A DNA stretch of 64,000 nucleotides from Sphingobacteriales bacterium. Lineage in GTDB: Bacteria > Bacteroidota > Bacteroidia > Chitinophagales > JADIYW01. Position 1 is the stretch's first letter. Each line of letters opens with the position of its first letter. Location of the stretch: the NCBI GenBank assembly GCA_016699615.1, contig CP064984.1, positions 1-64,000 on the forward strand, written 5' to 3'. This document shows, piece after piece, positions 34,243 to 42,299 of the stretch. Under the pieces are notes generated by a model. The model searched no databases and had not been told where the DNA came from. It saw only the letters and a list, made by a program, of their open reading frames with translations. The translations under genes were made by a program, and so were the position numbers.

Positions 34243-34286
34243 CTTTTCTAACTATGTTTAAAATTTGTTATACGAAACAAATAATT

Positions 34287-34904
34287 TTATTTTTTCTCTA
34301 ATATAACTACAGAACCATTGTGTCCTGGAATAGATCCTTTTACAATAATATAATTTTGTTCAGGTACTATTTTTAGAATTTTTGCATTTGGTAATTTTAC
34401 AGTATCATTACCCATTCTTCCACCCATTCTCATACCTTTGAAAACTCTTGATGGTGTAGAACATGCTCCAATAGAACCTGGTGCTCTAAGTCTGTTATGT
34501 TGACCGTGAGTTTGTCCACCAACACCACTAAATCCATGTCTTTTTACAACACCTTGAAAACCTTTTCCTTTAGATATTCCAGATATAGATACTTTTTCAC
34601 CTTCTTTTAAGATCTCAGTAGTAATAACTGTACCTAATTCTATATTAAATGTACCTCTAAATTCTACTAATTTAGCTTTAGGTGCAGTTTTTGCATTTTC
34701 AAAATGACCTTTTAATGCTTTACTAGTATTTTTTTCTTTTTTGTCGCCATATCCTATTTGTACTGCATCATAACCATCTTTGTCTTTAGTTTTGATTTGA
34801 GTTACTACACAAGGACCTGCTTCTATTACAGTGCAAGGTACTACATTTCCATCTTCATTAAAGATGCTCGTCATGCCTATTTTTGTTCCTATTAATCCTT
34901 TCAT
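34287..34904 (-). CDS. rplC: 50S ribosomal protein uL3
   Basis: 205 residues. MKGLIGTKIGMTSIFNEDGNVVPCTVIEAGPC start and the central loop GGQTHGQHNRLRAPGSIGACSTPSRVFKGMRMGGRMG reaching the catalytic centre are clear. Confidence 0.98.
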   Translation of the reverse strand: MKGLIGTKIGMTSIFNEDGNVVPCTVIEAGPCVVTQIKTKDKDGYDAVQIGYGDKKEKNTSKALKGHFENAKTAPKAKLVEFRGTFNIELGTVITTEILKEGEKVSISGISKGKGFQGVVKRHGFSGVGGQTHGQHNRLRAPGSIGACSTPSRVFKGMRMGGRMGNDTVKLPNAKILKIVPEQNYIIVKGSIPGHNGSVVILEKK

Positions 34905-34908
34905 TATA

Positions 34909-35214
34909 TTAAGCTTTAATTTCTACATCTACACCACTTGGTAATTCTAACTTCATTAATGCATCAACAGTTTTTGGTGTAGCACTATATATATCTAATA
35001 ATCTTTTATATGTGCAAAGTTTATACTGTTCTCTAGCTTCTTTATTCACGTGTGGTGAACGAAGAACTGTAAATATCTTTTTATTAGTAGGTAAAGGAAT
35101 AGGTCCAGTAACTACAGCTCCAGCATTTTTTACTGTTTTTACAATCTTTTCTGCTGATTTATCAATCAGATTATGATCGTAAGATTTCAATTTTATTCTA
35201 ATTCTTTGTGCCAT
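34909..35214 (-). CDS. rpsJ: 30S ribosomal protein uS10
   Basis: 101 residues. IRIKLKSYDHNLIDKSAEKIVKT start and GPIPLPTNKKIFTVLRSPHVNK. Four nt after fusA, so str and S10 operons are merged here, with no tuf between them. Confidence 0.97.
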   Translation of the reverse strand: MAQRIRIKLKSYDHNLIDKSAEKIVKTVKNAGAVVTGPIPLPTNKKIFTVLRSPHVNKEAREQYKLCTYKRLLDIYSATPKTVDALMKLELPSGVDVEIKA

Positions 35215-35218
35215 TTTA

Positions 35219-37324
35219 TTAATCTGCTTTTACTTTACTTTTTGCTTTTGCAATTACTTGTTCTGTAATATTGTTTGGTGCTTGAGCATAGTGCGAAAAC
35301 TCCATGATTGATGTAGCTCTACCTGATGTAATTGTTCTTAAATCTGTTACATATCCAAACATCTCACTCAAAGGAACTTTTGCTTTAATTACATTTGCAT
35401 TATTTTTCATTTCCATTCCTTCCATCATACCTCTTCTTCTATTTAAGTCACCTACTACATCTCCAGTGTTTTCTTCTGGTGTAATTACTTCTAATTTCAT
35501 GATAGGTTCTAATAGAATTGGAGTTGCTTTTTTACATGCTTCTCTGAAAGCAAATTTTGCAACTTGCTCAAAAGAGAAAGAATCTGAATCCACTTGGTGG
35601 AAAGAGCCGTCAAATAAACGTACTTTCAAGCTTGGCACTTCATATCCAGCCAACACACCAGTTTTCATTGCTTCTTTAAATCCTTTTTCTACTGATGGAA
35701 TAAATTCTCTTGGTACTGCGCCACCAAAAATATCATTAATAAATTCTAAACCTTCTTTTCCTTCTTCACCTGGTCCAATTTCAACAGCAATATCAGCAAA
35801 TTTACCTCTACCACCTGATTGTTTAGCATATTTCTCTCTATGTGTAATAGTTTGAGTTATTGTCTCTTTGTAATTTACTTGAGGTGCTCCTTGATTACAT
35901 TCTACTTTGAATTCTCTTAATAATCTATCTACGATGATTTCTAAGTGTAACTCTCCCATTCCTGAAATTACAGTTTGTGCTGTATCTTCATCATATCTTA
36001 CTTTGAATGTTGGATCTTCTTCAGCTAATTTCCCTAATGCCATTCCTAATTTGTCAGCATCTTTTTGAGTTTTAGGCTCAATTGCTAATCCAATTACTGG
36101 ATCTGGGAATTTCATTGACTCTAATATGATTGGTGCATTTTCTGCACATAAAGTATCTCCTGTTCTAATATCTTTAAATCCTACAACAGCTCCAATATCA
36201 CCTGCTCCTAATTTTTCAATTGGATTTTGTTTGTTTGCATGCATTTGGAAAATACGAGAAATACGTTCTTTATTCCCACTTCTTGTATTTAATACATAAG
36301 AACCTGCATCAAGCACACCTGAGTAAGCTCTTGTAAATGCTAAACGACCTACGTATGGATCTGTTGCAATTTTGAATGCTAATCCAGCAAATGGTTCATC
36401 ATAAGATGGTTTTCTTACAACTTCTGCATCTGTATTTGGATTTGTTCCTATGATATTTGGTCTATCTAATGGTGATGGCATTAATTCCATCACTAAATCT
36501 AACATTGTTTGAACACCTTTGTCTTTGAATGAAGAACCACATAACATTGGAACTATTTTCATATCTAAACATGCTGCTCTTAAAGCATCTAGGATTTCTC
36601 TTTCTGTGATAGATGCTGGATCGTCAAAGAATTTCTCCATTAATGTTTCATCATATTCAGAAACTGCTTCTAATAATTTCTCTCTCCACTCAGTTGCTTC
36701 ATCTAATAAGTCAGCAGGTATTTCTACTTCTTCGTAAGTCATGCCTCTGTCATGTTCATTCCAAACAATTCCTCTAAAGTTTATTAAATCAACAACACCT
36801 TTAAATGTATCTTCTGAACCTATTGGTAACTGTAAAGGCACTGCATTAGAACCTAACATCTTTCTAACTTGCTCAACTACATTTAGAAAGTCTGCACCTG
36901 AACGATCCATTTTATTTACGAAACCGATTCTTGCTACATTATAATTGTTTGCTAATCTCCAGTTTGTTTCAGATTGTGGTTCTACACCATCAACAGCAGA
37001 GAATAAAAATACTAATCCATCTAATACACGTAGAGAACGATTCACTTCAACTGTAAAGTCAACGTGTCCTGGAGTATCAATGATATTTACGTGAAACTCA
37101 TTACCTCTATATTTCCATTTTACTGTAGTTGCAGCAGATGTAATCGTGATTCCTCTTTCAGCCTCTTGTACCATCCAGTCCATTGTAGATGCACCATCAT
37201 GTACTTCACCAATTTTATGATTGACACCAGCATAGTACAATATACGCTCTGTAGTTGTAGTTTTACCTGCATCTATATGTGCTGCTATTCCTATGTTTCT
37301 TGTATATTTTAGATCGCGTGACAT
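35219..37324 (-). CDS. fusA: elongation factor G
   Basis: 701 residues. GTPase motifs: AHIDAGKTTTTERILYYAG (G1), DTPGHVDF (G3), NKMD (G4). Domains II-V follow (MGELHLEIIVDRL; GYVTDLRTITSGRATS near the end). It drives translocation. The str order rpsL-rpsG-fusA is kept, but tufA does not follow. Confidence 0.98.
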   Translation of the reverse strand: MSRDLKYTRNIGIAAHIDAGKTTTTERILYYAGVNHKIGEVHDGASTMDWMVQEAERGITITSAATTVKWKYRGNEFHVNIIDTPGHVDFTVEVNRSLRVLDGLVFLFSAVDGVEPQSETNWRLANNYNVARIGFVNKMDRSGADFLNVVEQVRKMLGSNAVPLQLPIGSEDTFKGVVDLINFRGIVWNEHDRGMTYEEVEIPADLLDEATEWREKLLEAVSEYDETLMEKFFDDPASITEREILDALRAACLDMKIVPMLCGSSFKDKGVQTMLDLVMELMPSPLDRPNIIGTNPNTDAEVVRKPSYDEPFAGLAFKIATDPYVGRLAFTRAYSGVLDAGSYVLNTRSGNKERISRIFQMHANKQNPIEKLGAGDIGAVVGFKDIRTGDTLCAENAPIILESMKFPDPVIGLAIEPKTQKDADKLGMALGKLAEEDPTFKVRYDEDTAQTVISGMGELHLEIIVDRLLREFKVECNQGAPQVNYKETITQTITHREKYAKQSGGRGKFADIAVEIGPGEEGKEGLEFINDIFGGAVPREFIPSVEKGFKEAMKTGVLAGYEVPSLKVRLFDGSFHQVDSDSFSFEQVAKFAFREACKKATPILLEPIMKLEVITPEENTGDVVGDLNRRRGMMEGMEMKNNANVIKAKVPLSEMFGYVTDLRTITSGRATSIMEFSHYAQAPNNITEQVIAKAKSKVKAD

Positions 37325-37346
37325 TGCTTATTATTATTTATATATA

Positions 37347-37814
37347 TTATACTTTAAAATGTGAAAATGCTTTATTAGCCTCAGCCATTTTATGCATATC
37401 TTCTTTTCTTTTTACTGAAGAACCCTCTCCTTTTGCAGCAGCAATTAACTCTGCAGCTAATTTATCTCCCATAGATTTTCCATTTCTTTTACGAGCGAAA
37501 GTTACCAACCAACGCATCATTAAGAATATCTTTCTATCTTCTCTTATTGGTGTTGGAATTTGGAATGTAGCACCACCAATTCTTCTACTTCTAACTTCTA
37601 CTGCTGGCATTACATTATCCATTGCTTTTTTCCAGATATCATATCCTTCTTCTCCTGTAGATGCTTTTATTTTATCCATTGCATCGTAGAATGATTTATA
37701 TGCTATTGATTTTTTTCCATCCAACATGATTGTATTCACGAAACGTGTTACTAACGAATCATTATACACTGGATCTGGTGCTAAATATCTTTTTTTTGCT
37801 CTCTGCTTTCTCAT
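37347..37814 (-). CDS. rpsG: 30S ribosomal protein uS7
   Basis: 155 residues. MRKQRAKKRYLAPDPVYNDSLVTRFVN start and RRIGGATFQIPTPIREDRK. It nucleates assembly of the 30S head. Confidence 0.98.
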   Translation of the reverse strand: MRKQRAKKRYLAPDPVYNDSLVTRFVNTIMLDGKKSIAYKSFYDAMDKIKASTGEEGYDIWKKAMDNVMPAVEVRSRRIGGATFQIPTPIREDRKIFLMMRWLVTFARKRNGKSMGDKLAAELIAAAKGEGSSVKRKEDMHKMAEANKAFSHFKV

Positions 37815-37844
37815 TTATATTAAAGTAATTAAGCTATTTAATGA

Positions 37845-38252
37845 TTATTTCTTTTTACCTTTTGCTGGTGCAGCTTCTCCTGCTTTTCCTTTTTTAGTTC
37901 CGTATTTAGAACGGCTTTTCTTTCTGTTATTAACTCCAGCAGTATCTAAAGCACCTCTAACGATATGATATCTCACACCTGGTAAGTCTTTAACACGACC
38001 TCCACGTATTAATACGATAGAGTGCTCTTGCAAGTTATGTCCTTCACCTGGTATATAAGCAATAATCTCATATTTATTGGTTAAACGAACTTTTGCTACT
38101 TTTCTAAGTGCTGAATTTGGTTTTTTAGGAGTTGTAGTATACACTCTTGTGCAAACTCCTCTTCTTTGTGGGCATGATGTAAGTGCTTTAGACTTAGATG
38201 TCCATGCTAATTGCTCTCTTCCTTTTCTTACTAATTGTTGAATTGTAGGCAT
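37845..38252 (-). CDS. rpsL: 30S ribosomal protein uS12
   Basis: 135 residues. PKKPNSALRKVAKV and GGRVKDLPGVRYHIVRGALD carry the decoding-centre lysines whose changes give streptomycin resistance; both motifs are unaltered. First gene of the ribosomal supercluster, preceded by a strong promoter at 38280-38310. Confidence 0.98.
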   Translation of the reverse strand: MPTIQQLVRKGREQLAWTSKSKALTSCPQRRGVCTRVYTTTPKKPNSALRKVAKVRLTNKYEIIAYIPGEGHNLQEHSIVLIRGGRVKDLPGVRYHIVRGALDTAGVNNRKKSRSKYGTKKGKAGEAAPAKGKKK

Positions 38253-38279
38253 TCTTGCTATTTTTTATAATTTGGACTG

Positions 38280-38310
38280 CAAAGGTAGGAATTATTTGCA
38301 AGAATACAAA
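38280..38310 (-). promoter_or_regulatory. main promoter of the ribosomal supercluster
   Basis: Minus-strand TTTG (38310-38307), 19-nt spacer, then TACCTTTG (38287-38280): a full match to the Bacteroidetes TTTG/TAnnTTTG promoter. The predicted leader to the rpsL ATG is about 25 nt and A-rich. Confidence 0.8.
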
Positions 38311-38415
38311 ACGTGTGTACAAAAAATTGTATGTATGTTTTGTAGTCTTATTTCCCGACCGAAAACAGTCACTACTTTTTACTTTAATTCAAGACATTCT
38401 TTTCTTAAAGTGACG

Positions 38416-38423
38416 CAAAGGTA
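38416..38423 (-). promoter_or_regulatory. second possible -7 box upstream of rpsL
   Basis: TACCTTTG on the minus strand, the same octamer as in the main promoter, about 136 bp further upstream. The -33 position is a T tract without the G, so it may be a weaker second promoter. Confidence 0.4.
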
Positions 38424-38548
38424 AGCATAAATTTGTATTAAAAAAAAAATGTATGTTAATTTGGAGTTAAGTTTTATTTTTATCATTTAGGTTTAGCTTT
38501 CCCTAATAACTATTGCATCTAATACCTATTCATTCTAGTTTTATTTTG

Positions 38549-38556
38549 TATCTTTG
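38549..38556 (+). promoter_or_regulatory. -7 box 4 nt before the der start codon
   Basis: TATCTTTG fits TAnnTTTG and is followed by CGCC and then the GTG start. Transcription would begin at or next to the start codon. No clear TTTG at the -33 spacing. Confidence 0.5.
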
Positions 38557-38560
38557 CGCC

Positions 38561-39871
38561 GTGAGTTATACAGTAGCAATAGTAGGCAGACCAAATGTTG
38601 GAAAATCTACTCTATTTAATAGATTAGTTGGTTTTAGAAAAGCAATTACAGATGATGTGAGCGGCGTAACTAGAGATAGACAATATGGCGTTACAGAATG
38701 GAATGGAAAAATATTTAATGTGGTAGACACTGGTGGTTTTGTGCCAAAAACTGACGATGTTTTTGAAAAAGCAATTAAACACCAAGTGAGAATAGCAATT
38801 GAAGAGGCTGATCTTATCATTTTTATGACTGATGTGACTACAAGCATTACTGATTTGGATGAGTCTTTAACAAAAGAACTTAGAAAATGTAAAAAGAAAG
38901 TTCTTGTTTGTGTAAACAAAGTAGATAATAATGAAAGATATTTATTAGCAAATGAATTTTATGCTTTAGGATTTGAAGATTTATTTATGGTTTCATCTAT
39001 GAGTGGTAGTGGTACTGGCGAATTGCTAGATGCTATAACAGCAGAAATACCTGATGATGACACCTTCGAAGATGAATATGCAGATTTGCCAAAAATTGCA
39101 ATTGTTGGGCAACCAAATGCTGGAAAATCTACTTTACTGAATTCATTGGTTGGTGATGAGAGAAATATTGTAACTGAAATTGCTGGTACTACGAGAGACA
39201 GTATACATACAAGATATAATTTGTTTGGCAATGACTTTTTATTGATAGATACTGCAGGAATTAGGAAAAAGAATAAAGTACATGAAGATTTAGAATTTTA
39301 TTCTGTGATGCGTGCTATCAAAGCTATTGATGAAGCTGATGTTTGTGTTTTACTTATTGATGCTGAATTTGGTATTGAAGCACAAGACATGAAAATCATT
39401 AAACTGATTGAAAACAAAAGAAAAGGTTTGGTGATTGCAGTAAATAAATGGGACAAAATTGTAAAAGACACTCATACACACAAAGATTTTGAAAAGAAAA
39501 TATTGGATAAAATAGCGCCATTCAGAGATGTGCCTATTATCTTTATTTCTGCTCAAGAAAAGCAAAGAATACATAAATTGATTGAAACTATTTTACAAGT
39601 TTATGAGAGTAAACATATTAAAATACCTACTCATCAGCTAAATGAAATTCTTTTACCAGAAATTGAGAAAATTCCGCCACCAGCTTATCGTGGTGAGTAT
39701 ATAAAAATAAAATATATAACACAGTTGCCAACAAAAACTCCAAGTTTTGCGTTCTTCTGCAATCATCCTGATTATGTGAAAGAACCTTATAAAAACTTCT
39801 TAGAAAATAAATTAAGAACGCACTTTAATTTAAGTGGTGTGCCAATTAATATATTTATGAGAAAGAAATAG
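38561..39871 (+). CDS. der: ribosome biogenesis GTPase Der (EngA)
   Basis: 436 residues from a GTG at 38561 (VSYTVAIVGRPNVGKSTLF), which matches where Der proteins begin; the upstream ATG at 38513 would add 16 unlikely residues and lies upstream of the -7 box. It has two tandem G domains: GRPNVGKST/DTGG/NKVD and GQPNAGKST/DTAGIRKK/NKWD. A C-terminal KH-like domain (PPAYRGEYIKIKYITQLPTKTPSFAFFCNHP) follows. It acts in 50S maturation. Divergent from the ribosomal supercluster. Confidence 0.95.
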   Translation: MSYTVAIVGRPNVGKSTLFNRLVGFRKAITDDVSGVTRDRQYGVTEWNGKIFNVVDTGGFVPKTDDVFEKAIKHQVRIAIEEADLIIFMTDVTTSITDLDESLTKELRKCKKKVLVCVNKVDNNERYLLANEFYALGFEDLFMVSSMSGSGTGELLDAITAEIPDDDTFEDEYADLPKIAIVGQPNAGKSTLLNSLVGDERNIVTEIAGTTRDSIHTRYNLFGNDFLLIDTAGIRKKNKVHEDLEFYSVMRAIKAIDEADVCVLLIDAEFGIEAQDMKIIKLIENKRKGLVIAVNKWDKIVKDTHTHKDFEKKILDKIAPFRDVPIIFISAQEKQRIHKLIETILQVYESKHIKIPTHQLNEILLPEIEKIPPPAYRGEYIKIKYITQLPTKTPSFAFFCNHPDYVKEPYKNFLENKLRTHFNLSGVPINIFMRKK

Positions 39872-39879
39872 CTTAGTTA

Positions 39880-40200
39880 TTATCTTAGATAAACACTAAT
39901 TCCTGTTTGATTTTCTTCTGATTGTTGAATTATATCAACTACAATTGGTTTTATTTCCTCATCTTCTTCAGATAGCAATTGAGATGCATTTGCAATGATT
40001 AAAATAATGTTTTCAGGTTCTATCCAAGAAAGATCATTCATAATTTCATCGAAACTATCTAAATTTTTTGTAAAGTAACTGGGAAACTGTAATGCAGATG
40101 CAATATTTTGATAAAATTGTTGAAGCGTTTTATTTTCATTTCCATCTAAAAATGCAATAAATACATCTTGTTGTTGAATAAAATGATTGAAATTTTGCAT
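39880..40200 (-). CDS. barstar family ribonuclease inhibitor
   Basis: A 106-residue acidic cytoplasmic protein. Motifs match barstar: GNENKTLQQFYQNIASALQFPSYFTKNLDSFDEIMNDLSWIEPENIILIIANAS, including the conserved FP.YF.KN.D.F.E...DL.W. core that plugs RNase active sites. It begins 6 nt after the stop of the barnase-like gene, so the two are one operon. The role is protection of the cell from the neighbouring RNase. Confidence 0.85.
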   Translation of the reverse strand: MQNFNHFIQQQDVFIAFLDGNENKTLQQFYQNIASALQFPSYFTKNLDSFDEIMNDLSWIEPENIILIIANASQLLSEEDEEIKPIVVDIIQQSEENQTGISVYLR

Positions 40201-40206
40201 GATGGT

Positions 40207-40716
40207 TTATTTAACTTCAGTGAAAGATTGATAATGATCATTGGTATAGTAGAAAACACCATCATTGCTAGAAACAAGGCGTTCTTTTCCTCTATTTTGT
40301 CCTTCAACTTTTGGATTTACATCCCATTCTCTGTATTTTATTTTATTGCCTTTGTTATCTACTTGTGGCAATAATTTTTCATAATTCATAAACTGTCTAC
40401 CACCAACATAGCCATCTGGTGCTTTATCATATTTCTTAATGTGTTCTATTACCTCAAATACCTTTTTTGGAATATCAGAGTTAGATTCATCTACTGTAAC
40501 ATCATCATTATTATTGTATTGTTGGTACTGAGTATGATTATTCGTTGAATTTTGCGTTGACTGTTGTACTTCTTTTTGATAATTATCATTGCTATTATCT
40601 TGTTGCACAACATTCTCTTTGTTTTTTACAATAGAATAGTTTCCTGTAATTTTTGATATGGCAAATCCAATAATGAATGCAATAACTAATAAGAAAATAT
40701 TTTTAGTAGATTTCAT
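40207..40716 (-). CDS. membrane-anchored or secreted barnase/RNase N1-type ribonuclease
   Basis: 169 residues. Residues 5-22 are a hydrophobic signal or anchor. Residues 31-80 are an Asn/Gln-rich linker. Residues 82-169 are a microbial guanyl-specific RNase domain: APDGYVGGRQF, KYREWDVNPK, NRGKERLV and YYTNDHYQSFTEV. By analogy with RNase Sa and barnase, Glu130, Arg146 and His161 are the catalytic residues, and all are present. The gene is paired with barstar downstream. It is plausibly an exported nuclease (nutrition or competition) with cytoplasmic immunity; export route is not shown by the sequence. Confidence 0.87.
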   Translation of the reverse strand: MKSTKNIFLLVIAFIIGFAISKITGNYSIVKNKENVVQQDNSNDNYQKEVQQSTQNSTNNHTQYQQYNNNDDVTVDESNSDIPKKVFEVIEHIKKYDKAPDGYVGGRQFMNYEKLLPQVDNKGNKIKYREWDVNPKVEGQNRGKERLVSSNDGVFYYTNDHYQSFTEVK

Positions 40717-40736
40717 TGTATAGTTAATACTTAGAT

Positions 40737-41393
40737 TTATTTGTTGCCTTTGGCATAGTCTGCTAAAAACTGTTGCAATCCTTTATCTGTTAATGGATGA
40801 TAGAATAAACTATTAATAGATGAAAGTGGACATGTAACTACATCTGCTCCAGCCTCTGCACACTTTACAATATGCAATGAATTTCTCACTGATGCTGCTA
40901 AAATTTCAGTTCTGTATTGATGTACATCATATATATGTCTAATTTGATGTATTAATTCCATTCCATCATAAGAAATATCATCTAATCTGCCAATGAATGG
41001 ACTTAGATAGGTAGCACCAGCTTTTGCAGCCAAAATTGCTTGTCCTGGCGAAAATACTAGCGTACAGTTTGTTTTAATATTTTTTTCAGAAAAATGTTTT
41101 ATTGCTTTTATACCATCTTTTATCATGGGCACTTTCACTACAATATTTTTGTGCAAACTAGCCAATCTCATTCCTTCTTCAATTATTCCATCAAAGTTTG
41201 TAGATATTACTTCTGCGCTTACATCACCATCTACAATATTACAAATTTGAACATAATGGTCTAAGATATTTTTTTCTCCAGTTATGCCTTCTTTTGCCAT
41301 CAATGATGGATTTGTTGTTACACCATCTAATATTCCTAAATCATTAGCTTCTCTTATTTGGTCTAAATTTGCAGTATCAATAAAAAATTTCAT
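40737..41393 (-). CDS. fsa: fructose-6-phosphate aldolase / transaldolase-like TalC
   Basis: 218 residues, the short transaldolase family. MKFFIDTANLDQIREANDLGILDGVTTNPSL start. The Schiff-base Lys lies in NIVVKVPMIKDG (about residue 86). TNCTLVFSPGQAILAAKAGATYLSPFIGRLDD follows. Length fits fructose-6-phosphate aldolase or the short transaldolase; activity cannot be decided from sequence. A -7 box TATCTTTG (41421-41414) gives a short leader. Confidence 0.9.
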   Translation of the reverse strand: MKFFIDTANLDQIREANDLGILDGVTTNPSLMAKEGITGEKNILDHYVQICNIVDGDVSAEVISTNFDGIIEEGMRLASLHKNIVVKVPMIKDGIKAIKHFSEKNIKTNCTLVFSPGQAILAAKAGATYLSPFIGRLDDISYDGMELIHQIRHIYDVHQYRTEILAASVRNSLHIVKCAEAGADVVTCPLSSINSLFYHPLTDKGLQQFLADYAKGNK

Positions 41394-41459
41394 TTCAAAA
41401 ATATTTGTTTGAACAAAGATATTGAAATGAAATCAAAAAGTATATAGTTAGTAGTTAGT

Positions 41460-42041
41460 TTAGTTGAAATAATTTATAGTAACAGCATTTACATTTTCGG
41501 CAGGTTTTTTTGAATATTTCTCATTCTCTTCTTTAAATACAGCATTATATTCTAGTTGGTTGTAAAATGCAAAGTTGTAATACTTCATTCCATCATAAAG
41601 ATATTTGTTTTGTGAAGTAATTACTTCTATTACAACTTCATCATTATTATATACAAAGATAATATGGTTGTCAAATGCTTTCTCTAAATGCAGTTTAAAT
41701 CCAAGCTCTACCATCTCAGTCATATATTTTTCATACAGTTCTGCGTTTTGTATTTGAAATGAAATTCTGTTTTTATTAACATGTCTTGGTCTGTATACAA
41801 AATCTACCCATTGAATACCTACCATAGATTCAACTTCATCATTCAGTTTGAATGTATATACCAAAATATCATTCTTACGCTGTTCGTCTTCATCGTAAAG
41901 ATGCCATTTTCTTTGGTTCATGTTATCCATCACTTCATCTTGTGCTAACAATCTCAGATGTAGAAAATCTGAGAGGCTTTGTGAATTGCTTGTATATACA
42001 AACAATACAAAAGCTACCTTTAGTAATATTAATTTAATCAT
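41460..42041 (-). CDS. hypothetical secreted protein
   Basis: 193 residues with signal peptide MIKLILLKVAFVLFVYTSNSQ. The mature part is mixed alpha/beta with no motif I recognise (SLSDFLHLRLLAQDEVMDNMN; YYNFAFYNQLEYNAVFKEENEKY). A possible promoter upstream on the minus strand is TTG (42093-42091), 20 nt, then TAACTTTA (42070-42063). Monocistronic, between fsa and the divergent ctp. Confidence 0.65.
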   Translation of the reverse strand: MIKLILLKVAFVLFVYTSNSQSLSDFLHLRLLAQDEVMDNMNQRKWHLYDEDEQRKNDILVYTFKLNDEVESMVGIQWVDFVYRPRHVNKNRISFQIQNAELYEKYMTEMVELGFKLHLEKAFDNHIIFVYNNDEVVIEVITSQNKYLYDGMKYYNFAFYNQLEYNAVFKEENEKYSKKPAENVNAVTINYFN

Positions 42042-42266
42042 TTTGGGTTGTTTATGTTACTGTAAAGTTAATAAACATTAACAGATGTGTCAATATTATA
42101 ATTTATTTTTTTGATTAATATCAATTAAAAATTGCTAAAAATGAAAAAATACCAAGAAATATTGATTTTAGTATAATAAAAAACAATGATTGAGTATGAA
42201 TCATATAGATTAAGAAAAAACTGAACCTATTTGTTTAAAATGCTATTTATTTAAAATTTAATAAGA

Positions 42267-42295
42267 TTTGATATATTTTTTAATCCTTAAATTTG
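42267..42295 (+). promoter_or_regulatory. promoter abutting the ctp start codon
   Basis: TTTG (42267-42270), 17-nt spacer, TAAATTTG (42288-42295), then only TTAG before the ATG at 42300. If the box spans -11 to -4, as consensus spacing implies, the mRNA starts at the A of the ATG and is leaderless. Confidence 0.6.
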
Positions 42296-42299
42296 TTAG

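Noticed and set aside
35304..35855. 183-residue open frame opposite fusA
   Set aside because: It is the antisense shadow of a strongly conserved gene.
38513..38560. ATG at 38513 as the Der start
   Set aside because: It adds residues not found in Der and lies upstream of the -7 box; the GTG at 38561 gives the canonical N-terminus.
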